Shown here one piece after another: positions 7,164 through 14,498 of a stretch of DNA of 64,000 nt (position 1 is its first letter; every line of letters begins with the position of its first letter). Made by a program: the position numbers and the translations under genes. The DNA is from a virus: the IMG/VR virus record IMGVR_UViG_3300022746_000019, positions 1 to 64,000 of that record; one strand, given 5' to 3'. The notes below the pieces were generated by a model. That model was not told the origin of the DNA and did no database searches. It saw only the letters and a list, made by a program, of their open reading frames with translations.

Positions 7164-7823
7164 CTACTTCTTTTTAGCTGGTGCCTTCTTGGCAGCGGGG
7201 GCTTTCTTTGCTGCGGGTGCTTTTTTAGCAGCAGGAGCCGCAGGTGCGGGCGTAGTATCGCGGAATACGGATTCACCGGGGACCGCGCCGCGAAGGGCAT
7301 GACCCTTGTCGTAACCAAGCTGGGAAAGAGCGGCCGAACGAAGACCCTTGTTCTTTGCTACCTTATGCACCCGGAGGTTGGGGCCATCAAGCGGGTGCCA
7401 GTTGGCTTCGCGCTTATTGCTCTGCTCGACGTCAGCCTTCTCTGAGGATTCTCCGCTGATACGGTTCTTAGCCAAGTATGATCCAATTGATGCTCCGGTT
7501 ACTGGGCTTGACTTAGGGGTAGGGCGATCCTGTGGTGCGCGGGTAACAAATGTGTTGTTGCCGAAAGTGGCGCGCTCAATAGCACCAGCGTGGCTTGCAA
7601 TGTGGGTGACCATTTCCATTTGCTGAGCGTGTGCCACATGGGCTTCGTTAATACGAGTGTTGGAGACATGGGTGACCATTTCCTTCTCGCGCTCATGGTG
7701 TTCTGCAGCGCCGCGGCGGGTCATTCCGCCAAGCATTGCGCCAGTAACAAGGCCACCAACCGCAGCGCCAATGCCACCGCTAGTGCGGCTGCTGCCGCCG
7801 TCCCACGAGTTTGCCTTTACCAT
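7164..7823 (-). CDS. Gly-rich protein with histone-H1-like Lys/Ala tail
   Basis: 219 residues from ATG 7823 (MVKANSWDGG) with AAGGAGA 6 nt upstream; a longer frame to 7847 is less likely. Residues 10-40 are Gly/Ala-rich with glycine-zipper spacing (GGIGAAVGGLVTGAMLGG). The last 25 residues repeat the unit KKAPAA about three times and end KKAPAKKK, like bacterial HU/H1-type tails that bind DNA. It leads a run of Gly/Ala-rich small proteins. It may condense or accompany DNA in the capsid; that is inference from composition. Confidence 0.6.
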   Translation of the reverse strand: MVKANSWDGGSSRTSGGIGAAVGGLVTGAMLGGMTRRGAAEHHEREKEMVTHVSNTRINEAHVAHAQQMEMVTHIASHAGAIERATFGNNTFVTRAPQDRPTPKSSPVTGASIGSYLAKNRISGESSEKADVEQSNKREANWHPLDGPNLRVHKVAKNKGLRSAALSQLGYDKGHALRGAVPGESVFRDTTPAPAAPAAKKAPAAKKAPAAKKAPAKKK

Positions 7824-7886
7824 GATTAGTCTCCTTTGTTGGGACAAGTTTACCGAGTGAGCCGCGTTATTTATGCGGCAACGCGA

Positions 7887-8180
7887 TTACTTTTCGTTTT
7901 CCTTCTTGCCTGCGCGACGCTTGTTTTCCTTGGCGGTGTTCTTGCCATGCTTCAATGGGCGGAGGTTCGACTTCCGGTCGTCGGAGTGGTTGTTGTTCTT
8001 GTGGTCCACATCTGTGTTGCGGGAAAGTTTCGTCCCCGTCTTTTCTTCATAATCAGCGCGGGCCTTATTCTTCGAAGTGGTGACCCACTTCCCGCCGACC
8101 TTTTTCTTATAGACGTAAATCGGCCTGCCGCCGTTAGCGTCAGACCCCTTGTACGGGCCAAACTTCTTAGTCTCTGCCAC
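7887..8180 (-). CDS. HNH-like endonuclease domain protein
   Basis: 97 residues, very basic. Residues about 52-85 read DVDHKNNNHSDDRKSNLRP, followed by Leu-Lys-His-Gly-Lys-Asn, matching the HNH_3-type pattern (DH...N..N...NL). The first catalytic His and the two Asn of the beta-beta-alpha metal finger are visible. The N-terminal part carries RPIYVYKKKVGGKW. It overlaps the next gene's start at 8180. It may be a free-standing homing or packaging-associated nicking enzyme; activity is not proven. Confidence 0.65.
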   Translation of the reverse strand: MAETKKFGPYKGSDANGGRPIYVYKKKVGGKWVTTSKNKARADYEEKTGTKLSRNTDVDHKNNNHSDDRKSNLRPLKHGKNTAKENKRRAGKKENEK

Positions 8181-8419
8181 TAGTACATCTCACCGAAGCC
8201 TGTGGCTTCATTTTTACCCATTGCAAAGTCGGTTGCTCGGTCTACTACGCTTTTAGCGGCGTTCTCAGCGGAGTTACCAATTGAACCGCCAATAGTGCTA
8301 CCGATGGTGCGACCAAGCATGGCGCCAGCCGCGGTGCCGCCGCCGGGCTCGAGAAAGGTACCAATCGCTCCACCGATAACGGTTCCTGCGATAGACCCAA
8401 TAGTTCCGCCAATGCTCAT
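8180..8419 (-). CDS. Glycine-zipper protein
   Basis: 79 residues dominated by GxxxG repeats (MSIGGTIGSIAGTVIGGAIG), a pattern of membrane-inserting or helix-packing proteins. The C-terminal part VVDRATDFAMGK...GEMY matches the ends of the two genes upstream (8435-8677 and 8686-9105). Possibly a small internal virion or ejection protein; function unknown. Confidence 0.6.
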   Translation of the reverse strand: MSIGGTIGSIAGTVIGGAIGTFLEPGGGTAAGAMLGRTIGSTIGGSIGNSAENAAKSVVDRATDFAMGKNEATGFGEMY

Positions 8420-8434
8420 AAGTTATGCCCTAAT

Positions 8435-8677
8435 CTAGTAGATTTTACCAAGGTTGAGGTCTGACTTGCCTTCTGCGCTACCGGTAACAAAGTGAGAAGC
8501 CCGGTCAACAACATTTTGAATTCCGCTTACGGGATTCACGAACTTACCGACTTTGCCAATAATGTTTCCTAGACCACTGGATGCCGCGGCTTCTCCGCCA
8601 GCCACTGCTTCAGCGCCAGCGGCGGTTTCCGCCCCAAGTCCAAGTGCCCCAATAATTTCAGGGATTAACATCGCCAT
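8435..8677 (-). CDS. Ala/Gly-rich small hydrophobic protein
   Basis: 80 residues. The N-terminal 40 are Ala/Gly-rich and hydrophobic (IPEIIGALGLGAETAAG). The C-terminus VVDRASHFVTGSAEG...GKIY is clearly related to the C-terminus of the 8180-8419 gene, so the two arose by duplication of a tail module. Confidence 0.6.
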   Translation of the reverse strand: MAMLIPEIIGALGLGAETAAGAEAVAGGEAAASSGLGNIIGKVGKFVNPVSGIQNVVDRASHFVTGSAEGKSDLNLGKIY

Positions 8678-8685
8678 AATCAGGC

Positions 8686-9105
8686 CTAGTACATTCCGTA
8701 GGGATTGGTTGTAACCTGCTGGTTGGCGTCAGCCTGACCTGCGACAAAGTGCCCAACGCGGCTTGCGGCGCGACCAGTTCCAGTTGCAACGCGGTTTGCA
8801 AGGTGTGCACCAACAATTGCCCCAATTTGAGGAGCGTAGGTAGTTCCGAGGTTTTCGGCCGCAGCCACATAGCGACCCTTGTTAGCGGCAAGGTGCGAGC
8901 CTACTTCACCAGCCATTCGACTCGTGGCGCTCTGCTGATGCGGAACACCCCTATCGGTGAGATCACGGACAGTGTTGGCGGCGTGTTCACCAATGTCAAC
9001 GAAGGACGCGGCGTTCTTGCCAGCAGTCTTGCCAATCTGGGATGCGTACTTAGCGCCTAACCGGCTGCCAATAGCAGCGCCTGCCGCCGATGCAAGGTAT
9101 CCCAT
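8686..9105 (-). CDS. Ala/Gly-rich protein with shared C-terminal module
   Basis: 139 residues from ATG 9105, overlapping the upstream stop (TAATG). It begins MGYLASAAGAAIGSRLGAKY and is Ala/Gly-rich throughout, with three amphipathic stretches. The C-terminus AASRVGHFVAGQADAN...YGMY resembles the ends of the next two genes. Composition is similar to ejection or pilot proteins of other phages; not proven. Confidence 0.6.
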   Translation of the reverse strand: MGYLASAAGAAIGSRLGAKYASQIGKTAGKNAASFVDIGEHAANTVRDLTDRGVPHQQSATSRMAGEVGSHLAANKGRYVAAAENLGTTYAPQIGAIVGAHLANRVATGTGRAASRVGHFVAGQADANQQVTTNPYGMY

Positions 9106-9236
9106 TAAGCACTCCTACCCAGATTGAATTCCTCAAGTCTGGTGCTAAGTTTAGTGCCTAAAGCAGTGCCTACGGGCACTGAAGGCCCGGCGGATGACTG
9201 TAAATCTACTCCGCCCATTGCGCGAATGGTGGACAT
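9105..9236 (-). CDS. Hypothetical microprotein (43 aa)
   Basis: MSTIRAMGGVDLQSSAGPSV... starts immediately after the stop of the ADP-ribosyltransferase-like gene and overlaps the next start (TAATG). The tight coupling on both sides supports it. No motif recognised. Confidence 0.6.
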   Translation of the reverse strand: MSTIRAMGGVDLQSSAGPSVPVGTALGTKLSTRLEEFNLGRSA

Positions 9237-9725
9237 TTACGCGGTCTTTTCAATGGGGGCGGCAAACTTATGGGAGACTTCGTCAGCCGTCGGGAATCGA
9301 GACTCTCCGTCCCAATGGTAATCAGTAGCGCCTATGAGATGCACGGGAGAACCCGGTCTAATGGAGACTTCGCTCTCTCCCGACTCCTTAGTGTGGATTC
9401 CCTTTTGCGGTCGCTCCAGATTCCACTTGTTAACCTCTTCCCGGCTCATAACATGGTCGGGGTGCACAAATCCGTGAAGAACGGTGGACTTAATGTTGGA
9501 TCCGTTGTCTGGGTCAATAGTGCGATGCCTGCTGTCAAAGCTTCCCATATTTGCGAAGGTTTCAGCCACATCGCGAGAAGAACTCCAATGTGAACCGACA
9601 CGTCTTGCGGAATTAACCACATCTTCGTGAGAAACATCCCTGACGCCACGATAGACAGGCACATATCCATCGAATCGCGACCTACGCGGCATCGGTAGGT
9701 TTTGCCACTGTTTACCTTGTTCCAT
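9237..9725 (-). CDS. ADP-ribosyltransferase-like protein
   Basis: 162 residues. After residues 6-17 (QWQNLPMPRRSR, also in the 10885-11784 protein) come VPVYRGVRDV (candidate catalytic Arg), GSHWSSSRDVAETFA (the S-x-S strand and following helix) and GESEVSIRPGSPVHLIGA (candidate E-x-E strand). Their order and spacing follow the R-S-E pattern of arginine-type mono-ADP-ribosyltransferases such as VIP2 and T4 Alt-like enzymes, which modify host proteins from NAD+. It lies among late, probably virion-associated genes, so delivery with the DNA is possible. Fold call is by motif only. Confidence 0.55.
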   Translation of the reverse strand: MEQGKQWQNLPMPRRSRFDGYVPVYRGVRDVSHEDVVNSARRVGSHWSSSRDVAETFANMGSFDSRHRTIDPDNGSNIKSTVLHGFVHPDHVMSREEVNKWNLERPQKGIHTKESGESEVSIRPGSPVHLIGATDYHWDGESRFPTADEVSHKFAAPIEKTA

Positions 9726-9736
9726 AAAACAAACCT

Positions 9737-10636
9737 TTAATCAAAGAGTGTAGGTTGATGCTGCAAGGCTTCCGTGTGGTCCTCGCCAACGCGGACCCGT
9801 CCAGTACGGGCAGCGTCGTAACCTTCGAGCCATTGACGACCCATGGTTCCGGTAAACCCGCGCCCATCTGACGCAAATTTGCCGGCCTCAAATTCGGCCT
9901 CGTTTTTGTCACCCTCAAGATTTTTACGCCAAATCTCGTGGTAAGCGGACGGTGTAACACTGGCTGGAACTCGCGGGTCCTGACCAAACCTAGTTGCTGC
10001 AACATGATCTGCTAAGCCCTCGGCTACACCTTTTCCGAGCGGGCTTCTATCAATCGTTCCCCCTCTGTTTAAGATTTCGCCTCGGTCGATAGCGTGCCCA
10101 GTTTCATGAGTAAACATGCGACCCAAGAAGTTGGTCGGGTGAGTGTGCGACAACCCTCTATCCATGTAATCACCTACATGGATACCTCTGTAGGGTCCAA
10201 TAGTTCTATAGAACGCTGAATTACCCTGAATTCCAGGCTCGTTAGTCCGGATGTCAGTAAGCCTTGCGTTAGCAAGTCTATCCGCTGGAATAGAGGATCT
10301 AGCGAGCGTCTGGATGATGGTGGCACGCTCCCTGCCAAGTTTGTTCTTTTGCTCTCCAGTTAGATTGGCATCGCCGGGACTAATGCCGTCGGTATGAACG
10401 CGAGTATCCTTCAGTGCTTCGGAGACTATCCGCTGTCGCCGGGGGGTAAAACCCTTGGGATAGCGCTGCTTGTCCGTCAAGAACTGCCGCGGCTTGATGT
10501 TCAGTTCTTGGGGGGTAAACAACCAGCCCTGGTCCATGTCCTCACCAGCAGCTTCCATGGCCTTACGAAGACCAGAGCCTTTTCCAGAGGTAGGCAGATT
10601 CCGCGGTACGAAGGTTTCTCGTTCTTTACCAGCCAC
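9737..10636 (-). CDS. Zincin-like metallopeptidase (HETGH)
   Basis: 299 residues from GTG 10636, AGGAG 7 nt upstream. FLGRMFTHETGHAIDRG at about residues 171-187 contains HExxH, with a likely third ligand in GVAEGLADHVAATRF about 30 residues later, giving the gluzincin arrangement. The region before it (GIQGNSAFYRTIGPYRGI) resembles the substrate strand found ahead of the helix in such enzymes. The C-terminus ends QHQPTLFD, a QxxLF motif. Possibly an effector or a virion maturation/processing peptidase. The neighbouring genes look like effectors. Confidence 0.6.
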   Translation of the reverse strand: MAGKERETFVPRNLPTSGKGSGLRKAMEAAGEDMDQGWLFTPQELNIKPRQFLTDKQRYPKGFTPRRQRIVSEALKDTRVHTDGISPGDANLTGEQKNKLGRERATIIQTLARSSIPADRLANARLTDIRTNEPGIQGNSAFYRTIGPYRGIHVGDYMDRGLSHTHPTNFLGRMFTHETGHAIDRGEILNRGGTIDRSPLGKGVAEGLADHVAATRFGQDPRVPASVTPSAYHEIWRKNLEGDKNEAEFEAGKFASDGRGFTGTMGRQWLEGYDAARTGRVRVGEDHTEALQHQPTLFD

Positions 10637-10648
10637 GCAATGCTCCTA

Positions 10649-10819
10649 TTAGAACGGGGTTTCGGTTGAAGTTGTTGGAACAGCACTCCATGTGCTTCCC
10701 ACAGTCTTTTGGGTGTTCTTCGGCTTTACCAATTTGGTAGCCCAGTCCATCGCACGAATCCTCAACGGAACTTGGCGGGGTTGTTCAATTAGCCACATAT
10801 GTAATCCATAGCCTTTCAT
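10649..10819 (-). CDS. Hypothetical protein (56 aa)
   Basis: MKGYGLHMWLIEQPRQVPLR... starts at ATG 10819 and ends 12 bp before the metallopeptidase GTG start. It is basic, with a Thr-rich C-terminus. A TATAGT -10-like sequence lies about 20 nt upstream of the start. No family recognised. Confidence 0.6.
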   Translation of the reverse strand: MKGYGLHMWLIEQPRQVPLRIRAMDWATKLVKPKNTQKTVGSTWSAVPTTSTETPF

Positions 10820-10884
10820 TTTGTATTAGTGACACTATAGTACCCCTGCTTTTCACACGGACACATCAGTACTGATGGTGGATG
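10820..10884 (-). promoter_or_regulatory. Possible minus-strand promoter
   Basis: On the minus strand, TGTCCG is followed after 18 nt by TATAGT, then TGTCACTAATACAAA and ATG 10819. The -10 is good and the -35 poor. This is one of the few gaps in an otherwise overlapping gene string. Confidence 0.35.
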
Positions 10885-11784
10885 TTATGAGAGCGTGTCC
10901 ATATTTGGCATATTAGTGGTTTCACCATGTTTACTAACATACCTTTGTTGCGCGTCGTTCATCTTCCTAAGGTCCTCTTCCTCACTAGCGGAGGTCGGGG
11001 TCAATCCAGAAGAAAGTACCTCTCCATCAAGCCACTGACCTTTGTGCGATAGGTAGGGGGAGCTTTCAAACAAAGACGGCTGGTACATTCTAGTGGAGTG
11101 AGTTGTGGGTATGCCTTGCCTCCTTAGTTGGTTGGCACGTAGCTCTCGCTGGGCGTACATAACGGCTTTGTACTCCGGGTCATCATGTCCAACATGGGAT
11201 ACAACATCCGCGCTCTCTATGTTGTGAGGTTTAAGAGTGCCACCAGGTATTTGAACTTCCCTGTACCTAACTACCGTATCTGGTGAACTGTCGTCGCCAA
11301 GACTTTCTGTTCTCGGTACATAGTGACCAGTAGAAGTGTGCTGCGGACCAAGAGGCTCTGGTACAGGGTTCGGGCTGTGGGCGTCTCTAAGCATAAAGAC
11401 GCTATCTGCTGGTGTGGTGGTTGCCCCTCGCAATGCCGACGGTCGGACATTTAGGTTGACATTTCCATACTGACCTATCGGACTAGGAACATTATTGGGC
11501 CTCAAGTAACCGTACACATGCCGGTTATTCGTACCTTCATAGGTAGGAGTACCAAACATGAAATGCTCAGTCTCTCTTCTAGCGTCGCCTTTATCATTAT
11601 GTTCTAACTCTGGAGTATAGCCATGCCGAAGAATACCTGGGACATGCCTAGAGTCAGTGCTAATTGATACGGTGTGGCCAGCCGGTAGTTCCCTTGACCT
11701 GCGCGGCATTGGCAAATTTTGCCATTGTCTGCCGTGCATGGCAGTAGGCGTGTACCCTGGAAATAGTGTCGGTTCCTCAGACAT
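10885..11784 (-). CDS. Effector-like protein, possible toxin domain
   Basis: 299 residues from ATG 11784 (TAATG overlap). QWQNLPMPRRSR occurs at about residues 20-31. The central part (VYGYLRPNNV, then QYGNVNLNVRPSALRGATT and PADSVFML) together with RYREVQIPGGTLKPHNIESA resembles polymorphic-toxin domains of the DUF3626/ADP-ribosyltransferase type, in which a YG..N..L..S..R.A...DS segment precedes a conserved E. Two QxxLF-like segments occur (EEPTLFPG near the N-terminus, MYQPSLFESS near residue 235). The domain call is tentative; the shared segment with 9237-9725 is certain. Confidence 0.5.
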   Translation of the reverse strand: MSEEPTLFPGYTPTAMHGRQWQNLPMPRRSRELPAGHTVSISTDSRHVPGILRHGYTPELEHNDKGDARRETEHFMFGTPTYEGTNNRHVYGYLRPNNVPSPIGQYGNVNLNVRPSALRGATTTPADSVFMLRDAHSPNPVPEPLGPQHTSTGHYVPRTESLGDDSSPDTVVRYREVQIPGGTLKPHNIESADVVSHVGHDDPEYKAVMYAQRELRANQLRRQGIPTTHSTRMYQPSLFESSPYLSHKGQWLDGEVLSSGLTPTSASEEEDLRKMNDAQQRYVSKHGETTNMPNMDTLS

Positions 11785-12002
11785 TACTGATTCACTCTCT
11801 TTCCGCGCACAGCAGCATCAGTGGCGTTGGGGGACATTCCATACCTACCGTACGATGGGCGTGGTCCAGAGAACATGCCGTTGTTCTGATTACGGGTGTC
11901 TGGATTGACAAGATTAGGGAATTGCTTCGACCGACCGAATACAGTAGGTACACCTAATTCGCCGAAGGCTCGATCTACCTTGTTGTTGGGAACTTTTGCC
12001 AT
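11784..12002 (-). CDS. Hypothetical protein (72 aa)
   Basis: Starts at ATG 12002 (MAKVPNNKVDRAF), overlapping the upstream stop by one base (TGATG), and ends in TAATG with the next gene. Basic, rich in Asn, Gly and Arg in the second half. No domain recognised. Confidence 0.65.
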   Translation of the reverse strand: MAKVPNNKVDRAFGELGVPTVFGRSKQFPNLVNPDTRNQNNGMFSGPRPSYGRYGMSPNATDAAVRGKRVNQ

Positions 12003-12601
12003 CAGCGGGCTCCTTGGGGTGGGAAGTAGCCCCATTCTCGGATGGAGTCACCGGGGGTGCGGATATGACTTGCGGGGACAGTCTTTGACAGGATGCGGTG
12101 GCCTCCATTGATTCCCTGTCCGTGACCCTCTGCGTAGGCTCTGTCAATGGCAACCCAGTCACCTAGATTGATTGTATTAATCTTATGAGGCGGGTTGGCC
12201 GCAATGTGCTGTTGCAGTTCGGGAATCAAGTTAGACGCGTGCTTGTGGAAGTGTGCTTCCTCGCCCCGCCAGTGGTCGTAATCAGGGTGGGCGGGCAACT
12301 TACCTTTGGTGTTGAGGCTGTTCAAGCCCTTTTGAAGGTAGTCCACGTCCCTCTGCATATGGGCAGTCTCACCGGCTACTTTGGGCACCGCACGGTAAAT
12401 CGTAATCGGGCGATCTGGTTGTCCGCGGTAGGAAATTGCCAGACGGTGGGTCGGCATATCCTGAGCTTGGGAGTAGTAATGGGGGTGGGTGTAGACGTCG
12501 GCTGGGTACACCTGAGTCAGATCATGCAGAGGTGCACCGTCGGCTCCTGGACGATGACTCATCCTGTAGCCACTGAACTGGGCACCTTGATCAATAGGCA
12601 T
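12002..12601 (-). CDS. Effector-like protein (YRAVP...GDWV...EWGY)
   Basis: 199 residues from ATG 12601; a TTG start at 12610 is possible. The order is GYRMSHRPGADGAPLHDL, YPADVYTHPHYY, ITIYRAVPKVA (candidate Arg), INLGDWVAIDRAYAEGHG and HIRTPGDSIREWGYFP (candidate Glu). I recall this pattern from C-terminal domains of phage MuF-type and actinobacterial proteins, and it is compatible with an ADP-ribosyltransferase-like fold, though the S strand is not clear. It is one of four effector-like genes between 9.2 and 12.6 kb. Confidence 0.5.
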   Translation of the reverse strand: MPIDQGAQFSGYRMSHRPGADGAPLHDLTQVYPADVYTHPHYYSQAQDMPTHRLAISYRGQPDRPITIYRAVPKVAGETAHMQRDVDYLQKGLNSLNTKGKLPAHPDYDHWRGEEAHFHKHASNLIPELQQHIAANPPHKINTINLGDWVAIDRAYAEGHGQGINGGHRILSKTVPASHIRTPGDSIREWGYFPPQGAR

Positions 12602-12637
12602 CTTTACCAACCAACCGCGCTGAACACACCAGAGGTG

Positions 12638-12904
12638 TTACTTGTTACGCGAATCCATTGATTTGCCGATGGCCTTACCAACGCTGGAGCCAAGATTGCG
12701 GTTGTTGCCTTTTATCTTGGCAAAGGGAGAGGGGTCGCCCGGGCCGAAAGCCCTTGCACTCATCTTTCCGTTTTTATCGAACGACGCCCAGGCATCAACA
12801 TTGCCGCTGGTCTGTCGTTGAAGGTTTCCGCCAATCTTGTTAATCTTGGCTGCAGCCTTCTTTGCGCCTGCAGTGGGCTTACCGCCAACATTCTTCTTGG
12901 TCAT
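12638..12904 (-). CDS. Basic hypothetical protein (88 aa)
   Basis: Starts at ATG 12904 (MTKKNVGGKPTAGAKKAAAK), TAATG with the upstream gene. Lys/Ala/Gly-rich N-terminus and Ser/Lys-rich C-terminus, probably DNA- or RNA-binding by charge alone. No domain recognised. Confidence 0.65.
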   Translation of the reverse strand: MTKKNVGGKPTAGAKKAAAKINKIGGNLQRQTSGNVDAWASFDKNGKMSARAFGPGDPSPFAKIKGNNRNLGSSVGKAIGKSMDSRNK

Positions 12905-13134
12905 TACTCGTATACCTTTCCTGATCCGCCGCAGTTCTTGCAAGCGGGTCCGTAATAGCCTGATCCCATAATTGTTTTGGAATCCATGGCAGCTTTAGCG
13001 AAATGCTTTTCCGACTTCTTGTCGCCGGCAATAAATTCTTTGGGCTTGGTGGTTCCGGCACCTGAGCAGGTGGGGCAAGGTGCGTGAGTGCCGTCAGCAC
13101 TCCACAGGCCGTCAGCAAATTCTTTTGAACTCAT
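12904..13134 (-). CDS. DnaJ-type CxxCxGxG zinc-finger protein
   Basis: 76 residues with CPTCSGAG at about 20-27 and CKNCGGSG near the C-terminus, both matching the CxxCxGxG repeats of the DnaJ central zinc domain. No J-domain is present. Such stand-alone modules bind unfolded polypeptides or act as small adaptors. Overlaps its upstream neighbour by 4 bp (ATGA). Confidence 0.75.
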   Translation of the reverse strand: MSSKEFADGLWSADGTHAPCPTCSGAGTTKPKEFIAGDKKSEKHFAKAAMDSKTIMGSGYYGPACKNCGGSGKVYE

Positions 13135-13523
13135 TTGTTGAACTGCCTTGCCTGTCCAAGGGCACGAGAAGCGTTCGAAGCAAGGTTAGGGTTGGACTTA
13201 CCCCACGACACCCACTGCTGGTGGGTAGCCCCAGAAGGGCTTCCACCGCCGGGACGCTGTTTCTGCCATTCGCGAACCGCGGCAGCTCGTTCTGGGCTGT
13301 TCCAAGCGGTCTGTTCCTTGGCGATCTCACCCGACCGCACAGCGTTCATAGTCGCACTAGCGCGAGTAGCTCGTCCGGGTGCAGCCTTGCCGTGTTCGCG
13401 AAACGACGGAGTACGTTCGCCAGCCCAGTGGTTTGAGTGCTGGGTCTCTACCCAACCTTCGACTTCCTCGCGTGACGGACGCTGCAGGGGTGGGTTCTTG
13501 GCTTTAGCCGACTTTTTTGCCAT
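13131..13523 (-). CDS. Basic hypothetical protein (130 aa)
   Basis: MAKKSAKAKNPPLQRPSREE... is basic, Trp-containing and Ala/Arg/Ser-rich, with EWQKQRPGGGSPSGATHQQW near residue 85. No domain recognised. Located at the head of the minus-strand late-like cluster. Confidence 0.65.
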   Translation of the reverse strand: MAKKSAKAKNPPLQRPSREEVEGWVETQHSNHWAGERTPSFREHGKAAPGRATRASATMNAVRSGEIAKEQTAWNSPERAAAVREWQKQRPGGGSPSGATHQQWVSWGKSNPNLASNASRALGQARQFNK

Positions 13524-13561
13524 GAGTCAATTATTCACGCAGCAGAGGAAATTGTCTGCGC

Positions 13562-13705
13562 TTACTTGGCTTTTGGCTTTGGCGAAGTCTTTTTAGCCGA
13601 GTTACTTTTCGCAACCGGAGGCTTGATCACAGGGCCGATGGACTTGTAGGTGAAAGACTGCTTACCGGGCTTGTAGGCACCGACGATGTCTTTATCATTT
13701 TTCAT
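13562..13705 (-). CDS. Basic hypothetical microprotein (47 aa)
   Basis: MKNDKDIVGAYKPGKQSFTY... starts at ATG 13705 with AGGAGACAG upstream, overlapping the stop of the upstream gene by 4 bp. Lys-rich C-terminus (SAKKTSPKPKAK). Function unknown. Confidence 0.65.
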   Translation of the reverse strand: MKNDKDIVGAYKPGKQSFTYKSIGPVIKPPVAKSNSAKKTSPKPKAK

Positions 13706-13923
13706 GCTGTCTCCTCAAGGTCTGGCAGGGTATTCATTTTGAAACGATCTTTTGATGCTAGAACCGGAATTCCGCAGTAGAAGCATGCCCGGTGTTCCAT
13801 GCTGGGGTAGCCGCACCACCCACACTTCACAAGACCGCTAGTCTTCGTGTCCATCTCCTCAGTAACAGGGAGCTCAATCAGCGATGTCGCAGTAGCGTCG
13901 TATTTTTTCTTAAACGGCCACAT
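13702..13923 (-). CDS. Zinc-ribbon protein (73 aa)
   Basis: Preferred start ATG 13923 (MWPFKKKYDAT), about 10 nt from AGGAGG; a longer frame to 13959 exists. CGWC and CFYC, 13 residues apart, form a zinc ribbon. It is the first gene of the minus-strand cluster, directly after the divergent control region. Confidence 0.65.
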   Translation of the reverse strand: MWPFKKKYDATATSLIELPVTEEMDTKTSGLVKCGWCGYPSMEHRACFYCGIPVLASKDRFKMNTLPDLEETA

Positions 13924-14211
13924 GGGCTGTGGTCCTCCTAGTGATTCGCGAATACCCAATTATAGCCTCGTTAGGCTACTGCCTGCACCTATTAACTAAC
14001 ACTGGCGCCTGTGCCCTGGACCCCATCTATTCGAACAAACGTTCTAAGGGTGGGGGGGTGTAGCCGTAACCGAATCGTTACCATGTCCGTTACCGAACCG
14101 TTACAAATCCAGGTGGCAGAGTGACAGCCCCGCATGGCATGGTTCTCCATGTGAAGGCAACCACGCCGACACCCCGCCCAATGGGGCGGTGACCTATCAA
14201 GGGGAGTAGCA
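13924..14211. promoter_or_regulatory. Divergent control region, first cassette element (0)
   Basis: Minus side: TATAAT at 13964-13959, about 36 nt upstream of ATG 13923, is a good -10 for the minus cluster. Plus side: two boxes, 14075-14091 (GTAAC...GTTAC, an inverted pair) and 14098-14117 (CGTTACCGAACCGTTACAAA), then CCAGGTGGC, a -10-like CATGGT (14138-14143), CTCCATGTG and 5'-UTR hairpins, including CCGCCC-AATG-GGGCGG (14175-14190), before the SD and ATG 14212. No coding sequence is seen here. Confidence 0.6.
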
Positions 14212-14496
14212 ATGGCTACACGCACTATCAAGCGCGGCGATGTCCGCGCATTCGTCGAGGCGACCCGCGGTCGTTTCGTTGGAGTGACATTCCGCAAGCG
14301 CACCACGGGAGAAGTCGTCTCCATGGGATTCACGACTAATCGTCAGTCCTACCTAGTCGGCGGCGACCCCGCCTACAACGCCGCCGAACGCGGCTTGGTC
14401 GTGGTCGTCAAGCCCCGCAAGGGATTCCGCTCATTCGGTATCGAGAATGTCATCGAATTCCGTTTCGGTGGCGACACTATCGTGGTGGAGGACTAG
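14212..14496 (+). CDS. Hypothetical protein, SH3-like beta-barrel candidate
   Basis: 94 residues, basic, mostly predicted beta strands: RGRFVGVTFRKRTTGEVVSM, GLVVVVKPRKGFRSFGI and NVIEFRFGGDTIVVED. The pattern resembles small phage proteins described as having an SH3-like barrel. First + strand gene of the cassette array, with GGGGAG upstream of ATG. Likely early and host-directed; that is inference from the array. Confidence 0.6.
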   Translation: MATRTIKRGDVRAFVEATRGRFVGVTFRKRTTGEVVSMGFTTNRQSYLVGGDPAYNAAERGLVVVVKPRKGFRSFGIENVIEFRFGGDTIVVED

Positions 14497-14498
14497 TC

